This document shows, piece by piece, positions 1 to 7,634 of a stretch of 64,000 nucleotides of DNA. Below the pieces are notes generated by a model that worked only from the letters and a program-made list of their open reading frames with translations, ran no database searches and was not told the origin of the DNA. A program made the position numbers and the translations under genes. Each line of letters begins with the position of its first letter. The stretch's first letter is position 1. Source of the stretch: Allobosea sp. (GTDB lineage Bacteria > Pseudomonadota > Alphaproteobacteria > Rhizobiales > Beijerinckiaceae). The stretch is from NCBI RefSeq assembly GCF_017308075.1, contig NZ_JAFKFX010000040.1:1-64000 (forward strand). Reading direction: 5' to 3'.

Positions 1-303
1 CATGCCGGCGCCTATGCCAATGCCCATGTCTACACGGCCCGCGAGGCGCAGCTTGCGGCGCTGATGCCGGAAAAGGCCGCGCCCGACACCGGAAAATTCC
101 TGCTCTGCCCGATGCCCGGACTGGTCAAGGCGCTCTTCGTCAGCCTCGGTCAGGAGGTCAAGGCCGGCGAGCCGCTCGCCATGGTCGAGGCGATGAAGAT
201 GGAAAACGTCCTGCGCGCCGAAAAGGACGTCACCATCGCAAAAATCCTCGCCAAGGAAGGCGACTCACTCGCCGTCGACGCCGTCATTATGGAATTCAAG
301 TGA
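1..303 (+). CDS. pccA: Propionyl-CoA carboxylase alpha subunit, C-terminal end (partial)
   Basis: Only the last 100 residues are inside the window; the gene begins to the left. They form the biotin carboxyl carrier domain: a CPMPGLV turn, then VEAMKMENVL, whose central lysine is the residue that carries biotin, and a closing VDAVIMEF strand. The domain swings carboxybiotin between the biotin carboxylase half of this subunit and the carboxyltransferase subunit. In this family the enzyme makes methylmalonyl-CoA from propionyl-CoA. The residues ahead of the domain (AYANAHVYTAREAQLAALMP) match what I know of alphaproteobacterial PccA tails better than those of acetyl-CoA or methylcrotonyl-CoA carboxylases. 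A separate methylcrotonyl-CoA carboxylase alpha gene lies further right, which supports the distinction. Confidence 0.85.
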   Translation, partial: HAGAYANAHVYTAREAQLAALMPEKAAPDTGKFLLCPMPGLVKALFVSLGQEVKAGEPLAMVEAMKMENVLRAEKDVTIAKILAKEGDSLAVDAVIMEFK

Positions 304-312
304 GCGCTTCGT

Positions 313-432
313 CATTGCGAGCCCCCGGGTCTTGCCTTCGGCAAGCCCGAGGACAGGCTCCGCGAAGCAACCCAGAAGCATGGAGCTCTGCCGCCCCTGG
401 ATTGCTTCGTCGGCTGACGCCTCCTCGCAATG
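313..432. repeat. Dispersed palindromic intergenic repeat
   Basis: The element is bounded by CATTGCGAG and its reverse complement CTCGCAATG, and contains a CTGGATTGCTTCGTCGGCT core facing a partly complementary GCGAAGCAACCCAG. This class of repeat is common between genes in Bosea-like and Bradyrhizobium-like chromosomes. It fills most of the gap between pccA and the GST gene. ORFs drawn through it are not genes. Confidence 0.6.
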
Positions 433-513
433 GCGGGGGCGCCTGACCGCGCCGCTTGCCTTCGTTCGTTCGCCGTCTGATTGTCGCGCCCCCATGAGGC
501 GAAGGTGACGAAC

Positions 514-1134
514 ATGCTGACGATCTTCGGGCGGATCAGCTCGATCAATGTGCAGAAGGCGGTATGGGCGGCGGGCGAGGTCGGCCAGCCCTTCGAGCGG
601 ATCGATATCGGCGGGGCGTTCGGTGGCAACAAGGAGCCGGCCTATCTCGCCAGGAATCCGAACGGCCAGATCCCGACCCTGGAGGATGGTGAGGTCTGCA
701 TCTGGGAATCGAACAGCATCGTGCGCTATCTCGCCGCCCGCTACGGCGCCGGCTGGATCTGGGAGGAGGACCCGGCCCGCCGCGCCGATGCCGATCGCTG
801 GATGGACTGGATGCTGGCCGAATTGCAGCCGGCGATGACGCCGGCTTTCTGGGGGCTGATCCGCAAGACGCCGGGCTATACCGAGGCGGCGGTGATCGAG
901 GCCGCGATCGGCCGGACCGAAGCAAAGCTCGACATCCTCGAAGCGCATCTGGCGGGCCGGACCTATCTCGCCGGCGAGCGCTTTGGCATGGCCGACATCA
1001 CGGTCGCGCCGGGCGCGCATCGCTGGTTGCATATGCCGGTGCCGCAGCGGGAACGCCCCAATCTGGCGCGCTGGTATGCCCAGGTCGCGGCGCGTCCGGC
1101 AGCGCGCCCGGCGCTGCCGCTGCCGGTCACGTGA
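514..1134 (+). CDS. Glutathione S-transferase family protein
   Basis: A 206-residue protein with the two-domain GST plan. The N-terminal thioredoxin-like half has the start MLTIFGRISSINVQK, the cis-proline segment NGQIPTLEDG and the glutathione-binding ESNSIVRYLA helix. The C-terminal half is helical and carries the conserved FGMADITVAP turn (N-capping box). Such enzymes conjugate or reduce electrophiles with glutathione in the cytoplasm; the substrate cannot be read from sequence. I chose the ATG at MLTIFG instead of an upstream TTG because the family begins here and GAAGGTG sits a few bases ahead. It follows pccA in the same direction, separated by a dispersed repeat, so co-transcription is uncertain. 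Confidence 0.85.
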   Translation: MLTIFGRISSINVQKAVWAAGEVGQPFERIDIGGAFGGNKEPAYLARNPNGQIPTLEDGEVCIWESNSIVRYLAARYGAGWIWEEDPARRADADRWMDWMLAELQPAMTPAFWGLIRKTPGYTEAAVIEAAIGRTEAKLDILEAHLAGRTYLAGERFGMADITVAPGAHRWLHMPVPQRERPNLARWYAQVAARPAARPALPLPVT

Positions 1135-1169
1135 AGTGTCGCGGCCTTGACCACGCCGCGCCGCCCGTC

Positions 1170-1694
1170 ATGATCGTGACGATGCGTCAGACGACACTCC
1201 TCGCCACCGCGTTCCTGCTGGTCTCCGCTGTGCCGGTCCTGGCGCAGGCTCCGGGCAACACTGTGCAGCCGGCCGACCGGCTGCAGATCGCTTCCTGCAT
1301 GCGCCGAGGCGCGGCAACGACCGCCGCCTGCATCGGTTCGATCGCCGTGCCTTGCGTGCGCGCCGCCAGCGGCGATCGTCGCGATGCCGAGATCGTCTGT
1401 GCGAGGCGCGAGGAGGCGGTCTGGCGCGAGCGCCTGACGCTGGCGACGCAGATGCTGGGCCGTTCGCTCGACGCGGGCGGGCGCAGCCAGTTCACAGCAC
1501 TGCAGTTCGCCTGGGAGGGCTTTGCCGTGCAGAAATGCGCCTTCTATGGCAGCGCCCAGCCGGCGGCCCGCTCGGCCGGGCTGCAGGCCGGCTGCGAATT
1601 GCGCGAGGTCGCCCAGCGGGCCCTCGAAGTCGAGCGCTTTGCAGCCGGACGCGGGCGCCGCGCCCCGGCGAGTCCACCGCAGATCATCCGATAG
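1170..1694 (+). CDS. Exported lysozyme-inhibitor LprI-like (DUF1311) protein
   Basis: The protein has a cleavable signal peptide: a short basic start, the hydrophobic run TLLATAFLLVSAVPV and an AQA cleavage site. The mature part has spaced cysteines and the AWEGFAVQKCAFYG segment found in LprI/DUF1311 domains, a periplasmic family that includes lysozyme inhibitors. Two in-frame ATGs (MIVTMRQTT) both give a plausible signal peptide; a GTG further upstream overlaps the GST stop and would give an unusual leader. The function is inferred from the family only. The C-terminal 25 residues are low-complexity and basic. Confidence 0.65.
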   Translation: MIVTMRQTTLLATAFLLVSAVPVLAQAPGNTVQPADRLQIASCMRRGAATTAACIGSIAVPCVRAASGDRRDAEIVCARREEAVWRERLTLATQMLGRSLDAGGRSQFTALQFAWEGFAVQKCAFYGSAQPAARSAGLQAGCELREVAQRALEVERFAAGRGRRAPASPPQIIR

Positions 1695-1768
1695 GCCCCC
1701 TGCGGAAGGCGGCTACCGTGCCCGCGGAAGCAAGAAATCTCGTAGGCGTCGCTGCCAATGCACCCTGG

Positions 1769-1881
1769 TCGTCCCGGGCGTAGCGCAGCGGAGACCCGGG
1801 CCCCGTGCCAGAACCTTCATGGCCAAGTGCTCCGGCATGGATCCCGGATCAGCGCGGCTTTACCGCTTGTCCGGGATGACG
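1769..1881. repeat. Dispersed palindromic intergenic repeat
   Basis: Begins with TCGTCCCGGGCG and ends with TTGTCCGGGATGACG, with internal GGAGACCCGGG and GGATCCCGGATC blocks. It is another of the GTCATCCCGG-type elements scattered through this chromosome. It occupies the 308-base gap before the YdcF gene, where I see no other coding capacity. Confidence 0.55.
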
Positions 1882-2002
1882 CCGTTTCATGTGTGAACGG
1901 CGTTGCCATGCGGTCAAGGCGAGGGGGTCGAATATTGGCGCATCGCCATAACCTCCCGTCAGCTTTCATCGGCTATGGAAAGGCCCGCGCAGAAAGGCCG
2001 CC

Positions 2003-2791
2003 ATGTTCTTCGCCCTCTCCAAAATCGTCTGGTTTCTGGCTTCGCCGGTGAATCTCGCCATTGGCGGGCTCGCGCTCGCGAGCCTGCTCGCCTTCACGCG
2101 TTTCGCCCGGCCGGCGCGCTGGCTCGGGCTGTTCTGCGCCGCGGTCCTGGTCGCGCTCGCCTTCAGCCCGCTGCCGCGCATCCTGATGCGGCCGCTGGAG
2201 GACCGCTTCCCGCAGCAGGCGGTGCATTCCGGCAAGGTCGACGGCATCATCGTGCTCGGCGGGGCCATCGGCGTCGCGCGGGAGGACATCGTGCTCAACA
2301 ATGCCGCGGCGCGGATGACCAAGGCGGTGGAACTGGCCCGCGCGCATCCCGAGGCGAAACTGGTCTTCACCGGCGGCGGCGCCAATCTGCTTTCCCCGGT
2401 GGTCCGGACCGAGGCCGATGGGGCGCGCCTGCTCTTCCTGGCGCTCGGACTGCCGGAGACCCGCCTCGTCCTCGAGGACAAGTCGCGCAACACGCTGGAG
2501 AACGCGGTCTTCACGCGCAGGCTCGTCGATCCCAAGCCCGGGGAGCGCTGGCTGCTGGTGACCTCGGCCTGGCACATGCCGCGCGCCATGGGCGTCTTCC
2601 GCCAGGCGGGTTTCGACGTCGAGGCCTTTCCGGTGGATTTCCTCACCGGCGGCGAAAGAGCCGATTTCTTCCGGCCCTATCGCAAGGCGGCGCGCGGGCT
2701 CGACATCGCCGACGACGCCTTCAAGGAATGGGTCGGCCTCGTGGTCTATCGCCTCGCCGGCTATTCCAACGCGCTGTTCCCGGGGCCGTAA
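2003..2791 (+). CDS. YdcF/ElyC/SanA family (DUF218) membrane protein
   Basis: A 262-residue protein. The first 60 residues contain two hydrophobic segments (IVWFLASPVNLAIGGLALAS and WLGLFCAAVLVALAFS). The rest is the soluble DUF218 fold: GIIVLGGAIGVA, the acidic LVLEDKSRNTLENA motif and LVTSAWHMPRAMGVF, all diagnostic of this family. Relatives such as ElyC are linked to envelope and peptidoglycan precursor homeostasis; the biochemical activity is unknown. The ATG has AAAGGCCGCC upstream. Its last 31 bases overlap the 3' end of the DUF3253 gene, which runs the other way. Confidence 0.8.
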   Translation: MFFALSKIVWFLASPVNLAIGGLALASLLAFTRFARPARWLGLFCAAVLVALAFSPLPRILMRPLEDRFPQQAVHSGKVDGIIVLGGAIGVAREDIVLNNAAARMTKAVELARAHPEAKLVFTGGGANLLSPVVRTEADGARLLFLALGLPETRLVLEDKSRNTLENAVFTRRLVDPKPGERWLLVTSAWHMPRAMGVFRQAGFDVEAFPVDFLTGGERADFFRPYRKAARGLDIADDAFKEWVGLVVYRLAGYSNALFPGP

Positions 2792-3069
2792 TCCTCGCCT
2801 GCTTCCGGCAGGCGCAGGCGGTAGACGCCGCGGAAATCGTCGGGATCGACCGGCTTGCCCTTGCGGATGATGACGAGCCTGCCTTCTTTCATCAGGCGAA
2901 TGGTGAGATGGCGGATCGGCTGCATCAGCGGTCCCCAGCCGTCGGGATGGTCGCCGCCGACCGCGCGCGCCGCATCGGTGGCGGAGATCGTCCGGCCGGA
3001 GCCGCGCTCGCCAAGGAGGGTGAAAATCGCCGCTTCCAGGGCGGCGTCGCGGTCCTCGCGCGGGCTCAT
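2761..3069 (-). CDS. DUF3253 domain protein
   Basis: A 102-residue protein starting MSPREDRDAALEAAIFTLL and reading like a small winged-helix module: TISATDAARAVGG, a helix with IRHLTIRLMKEGRL, then VIIRKGKPVDPDDFRGVYRL. This is the DUF3253 pattern, a family of unknown function whose fold suggests nucleic-acid binding. Its ATG overlaps the stop of the DUF599 gene in an ATGA arrangement, so the two are probably translated together. The 3' end overlaps ydcF tail to tail. The longer ORF on this strand that runs further upstream lies out of frame with DUF599 and is a shadow. Confidence 0.75.
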   Translation of the reverse strand: MSPREDRDAALEAAIFTLLGERGSGRTISATDAARAVGGDHPDGWGPLMQPIRHLTIRLMKEGRLVIIRKGKPVDPDDFRGVYRLRLPEAGEDYGPGNSALE

Positions 3070-3785
3070 CGGCCGGTCTCCGCATTCGGGGGCTGTGACG
3101 GCGTTGGCCGCCGGAAGACGCGGGTGGCGTCGGAGGCGAACTGGCGCCGCCACATCGCCGTCAATACCGCTCCGGTGAAGCCGATGAAGGCGACCGGGCC
3201 GAGAAACCAGCCGAGATAGGCGAGGGCGAAGAAGAAGGCGCGCTGGCCACGGTTGAAGTGCCGGCCGGCGGCGATGTTCATCTGGGTGGTCTCGTGCACC
3301 GCCTGTTCGATCTCGTCCAGCGTCGCCTGGCGCGGCGAGGGCAGGGCGCCGAGCAGGATCACGCAGTAATTGAACAGCCGGTAGCTCCAGGCGAATTTGA
3401 AGAAGGCATAGCCGAAGATCGCGGAAAGCCCGATCACCTTGATCTCCCAGACTGCCGCCGTGGTGGTGCCGGCGAAGGGCAGATCGGCGAAGAGCGCGAC
3501 GACGCGGTCGGTCGACTGCAGCAGGGTCAGCGAGCCACCGATGGCGATCAGCGAGGTCGAGGCGAAGAAGGCGGTGCCGTTCTGCAGCCCGCCCATCACC
3601 TGCGTGTCTACGATGCGGTTGTCGCGCTCCATTGCCTCGCGGATCCAGCGGGCGCGGCGCGAATTCATCATCACGTTGAGGCTCCGGCCGGAATGCGGGC
3701 CGATCTCGACGGCGTAATGATAGCCGAGCCAGGACAGCAGGAAGAAGGCGAGGGCGATGGTGTCGAGCGTGGTGAAGCCGGCCAT
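3066..3785 (-). CDS. DUF599 family integral membrane protein
   Basis: A 239-residue membrane protein with four hydrophobic segments: TIALAFFLLSWLGYHYAVEI, STSLIAIGGSLTLL, IFGYAFFKFAWSYRLFNYCV and FFFALAYLGWFLGPVAFIGF. The segments LNVMMNSRRARWIREAMERD and RHFNRGQRAFFFALAYLGWF are characteristic of DUF599, a proteobacterial family without an assigned role. It is the first gene of a two-gene unit with the DUF3253 protein (4-base overlap). Confidence 0.8.
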   Translation of the reverse strand: MAGFTTLDTIALAFFLLSWLGYHYAVEIGPHSGRSLNVMMNSRRARWIREAMERDNRIVDTQVMGGLQNGTAFFASTSLIAIGGSLTLLQSTDRVVALFADLPFAGTTTAAVWEIKVIGLSAIFGYAFFKFAWSYRLFNYCVILLGALPSPRQATLDEIEQAVHETTQMNIAAGRHFNRGQRAFFFALAYLGWFLGPVAFIGFTGAVLTAMWRRQFASDATRVFRRPTPSQPPNAETGR

Positions 3786-4009
3786 GGGTTCTCCTAGAGC
3801 CGGATCCGACCAGATTATCGGTGAAACCGTCTCTCACTTTAAGATAAAGGCCGCTCTGTCGGTCAGCTTGTCGTGCAAGCCGATCGGAACGGGCTCCAGC
3901 GGTGCGCAGATTGGCTGCGGGGCCGGCCTGCGGCAAGTGCGATTGACGCGGCCCTGCACAGGCGCCACCTTGCGCGCCGCGCCGGAGACGGGTGCATGGG
4001 GAGGCCGGG

Positions 4010-4420
4010 ATGCCGCAGACGATCACCAAGGGCTACAAGGCGCTGCTGGCCGAGGCCGAAGCCAAGGTGAAGACGCTCTCGGTCGAGGAGGCGCAGGTGC
4101 TGTCCGGGCGTGACGACACGGTCTTCGTCGACCTGCGCGATCCACGCGAGCGCGAGCGCGAAGGCAAGATGCCGGGCGCCTTCCATTGCCCGCGCGGCAT
4201 GCTCGAATTCTGGATCGACCCGGAAAGCCCTTATGCCAAGCCGGTCTTCCAGGAGGACAAGCAGTTCGTCTTCTTCTGCGCCGGCGGCTGGCGCTCGGCT
4301 CTGGCGGCGCAGGTGGCGCAGGAGATGGGGCTGAAGCCGGTCGCGCATATCGCCGGCGGCTTCGGCGCCTGGAAGAAGGCCGGTGCGCCCTTCGAGGAGC
4401 CCGAGCCCAGAAAGGGCTGA
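4010..4420 (+). CDS. Rhodanese-like domain sulfurtransferase
   Basis: A 136-residue single rhodanese domain: VDLRDPRERE at residues 40-49, GAFHCPRGML, then the active-site loop FFCAGGWRSA with the catalytic cysteine at about residue 90, and IAGGFGAWKKAG at the end. Such proteins carry sulfane sulfur as a cysteine persulfide in the cytoplasm; the partner is not evident. The chosen ATG has GGGGAGG five bases ahead, which beats an in-frame ATG six codons upstream. A small hydrophobic ORF follows nine bases after the stop. Confidence 0.85.
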   Translation: MPQTITKGYKALLAEAEAKVKTLSVEEAQVLSGRDDTVFVDLRDPREREREGKMPGAFHCPRGMLEFWIDPESPYAKPVFQEDKQFVFFCAGGWRSALAAQVAQEMGLKPVAHIAGGFGAWKKAGAPFEEPEPRKG

Positions 4421-4429
4421 GCGGGCGTC

Positions 4430-4606
4430 TTGTCGCATTTCCTGATCGTCCTGGCGGTCGTCGCCTTCCTGTTCCGCAAGCCGCTCGGCCGGCTGATCGC
4501 CCGGAAATTTCCGGACCGGGCGAAGCGGCAGCGCGTGCTCGGCACGATCATCGCCGGCTTCCTGCTGGTGATCGGAATCAGGCTGCTTGCGCTGTTCTGG
4601 AAATAG
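4430..4606 (+). CDS. Small two-segment membrane protein (58 residues)
   Basis: I propose this unrecognised small protein from its composition. It starts at TTG, reads SHFLIVLAVVAFLFRKPL, has a basic loop (ARKFPDRAKRQR) and ends with a second hydrophobic segment, TIIAGFLLVIGIRLLALFWK. Two membrane spans joined by a positive loop suggest a small inner-membrane protein with both ends outside. It follows the rhodanese gene closely in the same direction and could be translated with it. The weak point is the TTG start without a strong ribosome binding site. Confidence 0.4.
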   Translation: MSHFLIVLAVVAFLFRKPLGRLIARKFPDRAKRQRVLGTIIAGFLLVIGIRLLALFWK

Positions 4607-4950
4607 GCGTCTCTCGCGAATCGTCGCGCGCGGGTGACGGTTCATTTCGGCGGGAATGCGAGCGCTTCCCTCCCATGGGCTGCAACCACCCCATGCATCA
4701 CACGCCGCTTGCACAATAAGCGGGCATGCGGCATTCTGTCTTCCTGGCTCCAACTCACGAAAGGGAGGGCTGAATGCAATTCTTCAACATCGCCACTCCC
4801 CCAAAGCGGTCCTTCCACTAGGTCGGACTCGCCCGTGGCCCGCCTCCTCGGCGGCCCGAGCCAATATTTCCATCGCTTTTTCTGAAGCCCGCGGCCGCGG
4901 TCGCGCTTCATCTTGATTTGGAGCCGGTCTCTCGCCGACCGGATGCTTTC
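4607..4950. other. Intergenic region before the ABC exporter
   Basis: No gene is supported here. Several short overlapping ORFs exist on both strands but none resembles a protein or has a ribosome binding site. It presumably carries the promoter of the ABC exporter; I cannot point to a convincing -35/-10 pair. Confidence 0.4.
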
Positions 4951-6747
4951 ATGTCTCTTTCCTCGGAACCGGGGCGGCGGGAGCCGTTCCGTGCCGTTCT
5001 CGGCTTCACTTTTTCACATTGGGCCCGCCAGCCCTGGCGGGTTGCGGGAGTCGTCTTGACGGTGATGGCGGCGACGGCCGCCGATCTGTTCATGCCGCTC
5101 TATGCCGGGCGGCTGGTCGATGCCGTCTCGGGCGAGCGCGCGGCCGGCCTCGATCCGGCCCTCTGGGCGCTCGGCATGATGATCGCGCTCGGTGCCGGCA
5201 CGGTGTTCTTCCGGCACCTGTCCTTCGTCGGCATCACCGAGATGACGCTGCGCACCATGGCGGACGTTGCCGGCGAGGCCTTTGCGCGTCTGCAACGCTT
5301 CTCGACCGACTGGCACGCCAACAACTTCGCGGGCTCGACGGTGCGCAAGATCACGCGCGGCATGTGGGCGCTCGACCTGCTGACCGATACCGTGCTGATC
5401 GCGCTGCTGCCTTCGCTGGTGGTGCTGCTCGGCACCACGGTGCTGCTCGCCTGGCACTGGCCGGCGATGGGCGCGGTCGTACTCGCCGGCGCGGTGATCT
5501 ACATCGCGGTGACGGTGGCGCTCTCGCTCAGCTATGTCGCGCCGGCGGCGACGCTCGCCAACAGCTGGGATACGAGGCTCGGCGGCGCGCTCGCCGATGC
5601 GATCTCGTGCAATCCCGTGGTCAAGGCCTTCGGCGCCGAAGGCCGCGAGGACAGCCGGCTCGGCGGTGTGGTGGCGAAATGGGCGCAGCGTACGCGGCGC
5701 ACCTGGCTGCGCGGCACGGCCTCGGGCACGGCTCAGCAGATCGTGCTGCTGGCCTTGCGCGCGGCGGTGATCGGCCTCGTGATCTGGCTCTGGGCACAGG
5801 GGCAGGCGAGCCCGGGCGACGTCGCCTTCGTGCTGACCAGCTATGCGGTGGTGCATGGCTATCTGCGCGATGTCGGCCAGCACATCCACAACCTCCAGCG
5901 TTCGGTGAACGACATGGAGGAGCTGGTCGCGATGCACGAGCTGCCCTTCGGCGTGCCGGATCGTCCCGGTTCGACGGCGATGAACGTGACGGCCGGCGAG
6001 ATCGCCTTCGAGCGCGTGACCTTCCACTATGGAGGCCATGTCGAGCCGCTTTATCGCGACTTCTCGCTGACGATCAAAGCCGGCGAGAAGGTCGGCCTCG
6101 TCGGGCGCTCCGGCTCCGGCAAGACAACCTTCGTCAAGCTGGTGCAGCGGCTCTACGACGTCACGGGCGGGCGTATCGCCATCGACGGGCGCGACATCGC
6201 GACGGCGACGCAGGCCTCCCTGCGCGCCCAGATCGCGATCGTGCAGCAGGAACCGGTGCTGTTCCACCGCTCGCTGGCCGACAACATAGCCTATGGCAGG
6301 CCGGGCGCCTCGCAGGCCCAGATCGAGCAGGCGGCGAAGCTCGCCAATGCGCATGAGTTCATCATGCGCCTGCCCAAGGGCTACGGCACGCTCGTCGGTG
6401 AGCGCGGCGTCAAGCTTTCGGGCGGCGAGCGGCAAAGGGTGGCGCTGGCCCGAGCCTTCCTGGCCGATGCACCGATCCTGATCCTGGACGAGGCGACATC
6501 GAGCCTCGATTCGGAATCGGAGGCGCTGATCCAGGAGGCGATGGAGCGGCTGATGGAAGGCCGCACCACCATCGTCATCGCGCACCGGCTCTCGACGGTG
6601 CGCGCCATGGACCGGATCCTCGTCTTCGACCGCGGCACGGTCGTGGAGGAGGGGCCGCACGAGGCGCTGCTGACGCGGCAGGACGGGGCCTACCGGGCGC
6701 TGTTCGAGAAGCAGGTCAGCGAGCTGGCGAAAGGACTGGTGGCGTAG
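4951..6747 (+). CDS. ABC exporter, fused permease and ATPase
   Basis: A 598-residue half-transporter of the type I exporter class. Residues 30-310 hold about six transmembrane helices, starting with VVLTVMAATAADLFMPLYAG. The C-terminal ATPase has a Walker A GLVGRSGSGKTTFVKL, a Q-loop in AIVQQEPVLF, the signature LSGGERQRVALARAFL, a Walker B ILILDEATSSLDSESE and the switch IVIAHRLSTV, so it should be an active homodimer or half of a heterodimer. The cargo is unknown; the family exports lipids, peptides or drugs. I prefer the ATG at MSLSSEPG to a TTG eleven codons earlier. No partner gene adjoins it. Confidence 0.88.
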   Translation: MSLSSEPGRREPFRAVLGFTFSHWARQPWRVAGVVLTVMAATAADLFMPLYAGRLVDAVSGERAAGLDPALWALGMMIALGAGTVFFRHLSFVGITEMTLRTMADVAGEAFARLQRFSTDWHANNFAGSTVRKITRGMWALDLLTDTVLIALLPSLVVLLGTTVLLAWHWPAMGAVVLAGAVIYIAVTVALSLSYVAPAATLANSWDTRLGGALADAISCNPVVKAFGAEGREDSRLGGVVAKWAQRTRRTWLRGTASGTAQQIVLLALRAAVIGLVIWLWAQGQASPGDVAFVLTSYAVVHGYLRDVGQHIHNLQRSVNDMEELVAMHELPFGVPDRPGSTAMNVTAGEIAFERVTFHYGGHVEPLYRDFSLTIKAGEKVGLVGRSGSGKTTFVKLVQRLYDVTGGRIAIDGRDIATATQASLRAQIAIVQQEPVLFHRSLADNIAYGRPGASQAQIEQAAKLANAHEFIMRLPKGYGTLVGERGVKLSGGERQRVALARAFLADAPILILDEATSSLDSESEALIQEAMERLMEGRTTIVIAHRLSTVRAMDRILVFDRGTVVEEGPHEALLTRQDGAYRALFEKQVSELAKGLVA

Positions 6748-6753
6748 TGCCTT

Positions 6754-6888
6754 CCTTCTCCCCTTGCGGGAGAAGGTGGCCCGAAGGGCCGGATGAGGGG
6801 TCGTGCTAACCTTGTCGGCTGGCGGCAATGCCGTCGGCAGCGTCGCGCGACCCCTCACCCCAACCCTCTCCCGCAGGGGGAGAGGGGG
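6754..6888. repeat. Inverted-repeat intergenic element
   Basis: Two facing halves: CTTCTCCCCTTGCGGGAGAAGG, GGATGAGGGGTCG on the left and CGACCCCTCACCCC, CCCTCTCCCGCAGGGGGAGAG on the right, so the whole can fold into a long stem. The left half directly follows the ABC exporter stop and may act as a transcript end. The same family recurs after the gamma-glutamylcyclotransferase-like gene and after mccA. Confidence 0.65.
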
Positions 6889-6924
6889 CAACTCGCGCTG
6901 ATCCGGCCTGCGGCCTCGATGTCC

Positions 6925-7443
6925 TTACTTCGGAGCGACTGCCCGCGGACGGACGCCCGGAACTGGGCCGGGCGGCAATGCCACGCTGGCATCCTGATTC
7001 AGGGACTTCAGATCGAGATTCGGCCTGCTCAGGAACTGAGTCATGCCGGCGACGTAAGTCTCTGGCAAAGCCCAGTCTTTCGCTGCGGCGACGACCTGTT
7101 CGAGATAGCCGGGCCTGGGCTTTCCGGGCGAGCCGCTGCGCCCGATATAGATCAGCGCCCGCTTCGCCCCGCCCTCGACGATGACCGGTTGGCTGATCTT
7201 GACGTAGAGCCCGCTGGCGAGGTCCTCGAACTTGTCGAGCGTGCGGATGTCGCCGAGCGCGCAATCCCAGAGCACGCCATGGACGTTCTCGCGGGGATCG
7301 CGGATCACCGTCGCGTAGCCATCCGTGTTGACGATGAAGCGGTGGCGCGGCAGCCGGGCGAGGCCGAGCGGTTTTGCGCGCGGGCAGCGCTGCGCCATGC
7401 CGGCGACGTCCATATTGAGGCCATAGGCGAAATAGAGGGGCAT
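6925..7443 (-). CDS. Gamma-glutamylcyclotransferase-like (AIG2/GGCT) protein
   Basis: A 172-residue protein. It starts MPLYFAYGLNMDVAGMAQRC, the YGxNM glycine-rich substrate loop of the GGCT fold, followed by FIVNTDGYATVIRDPRENVHGVLWD and LDKFEDLASGLYVK, the usual order of conserved strands. The acidic residue in LDKFED fits the catalytic glutamate region. The family releases 5-oxoproline from gamma-glutamyl amines or peptides, or acts on related small molecules; the substrate here is unknown. The C-terminal 30 residues are proline-rich and probably disordered. It is flanked on both sides by inverted-repeat elements, so it is probably a single-gene transcript. Confidence 0.75.
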   Translation of the reverse strand: MPLYFAYGLNMDVAGMAQRCPRAKPLGLARLPRHRFIVNTDGYATVIRDPRENVHGVLWDCALGDIRTLDKFEDLASGLYVKISQPVIVEGGAKRALIYIGRSGSPGKPRPGYLEQVVAAAKDWALPETYVAGMTQFLSRPNLDLKSLNQDASVALPPGPVPGVRPRAVAPK

Positions 7444-7470
7444 CGTCCTGTCCGCTCATCATGGCGCGCG

Positions 7471-7616
7471 GGGAACCCCTCTCCCGGATGGGAGAGGGGC
7501 AGGGGTGAGGGATTGCCGCTGCAAAGGGAGATGCAACGGCGCCGCTGCGGCCTCAATCGGCGAGGGCAGGCCCTCATCCGGCGCTCCGCGCCACCTTCTC
7601 CCATCCGGGAGAAGGC
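7471..7616. repeat. Inverted-repeat intergenic element
   Basis: Starts with ACCCCTCTCCCGGATGGGAGAGGGG and ends with CCACCTTCTCCCATCCGGGAGAAGG; the outer arms carry the GAGGG/CCCTC signature of the element after the ABC exporter. It fills the gap between the GGCT-like gene and the 3' end of ivd. Confidence 0.65.
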
Positions 7617-7634
7617 AGAAAGCGTCGCGCTCCC

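Noticed and set aside
312-632. A 106-codon minus-strand ORF over the first dispersed repeat.
   Set aside because: Runs through a repeat and the start of the GST gene in the wrong frame.
2761-4029. A 422-codon minus-strand ORF covering DUF3253 and DUF599.
   Set aside because: It is the DUF3253 frame extended upstream by chance through the DUF599 gene; the family start is at MSPRED.
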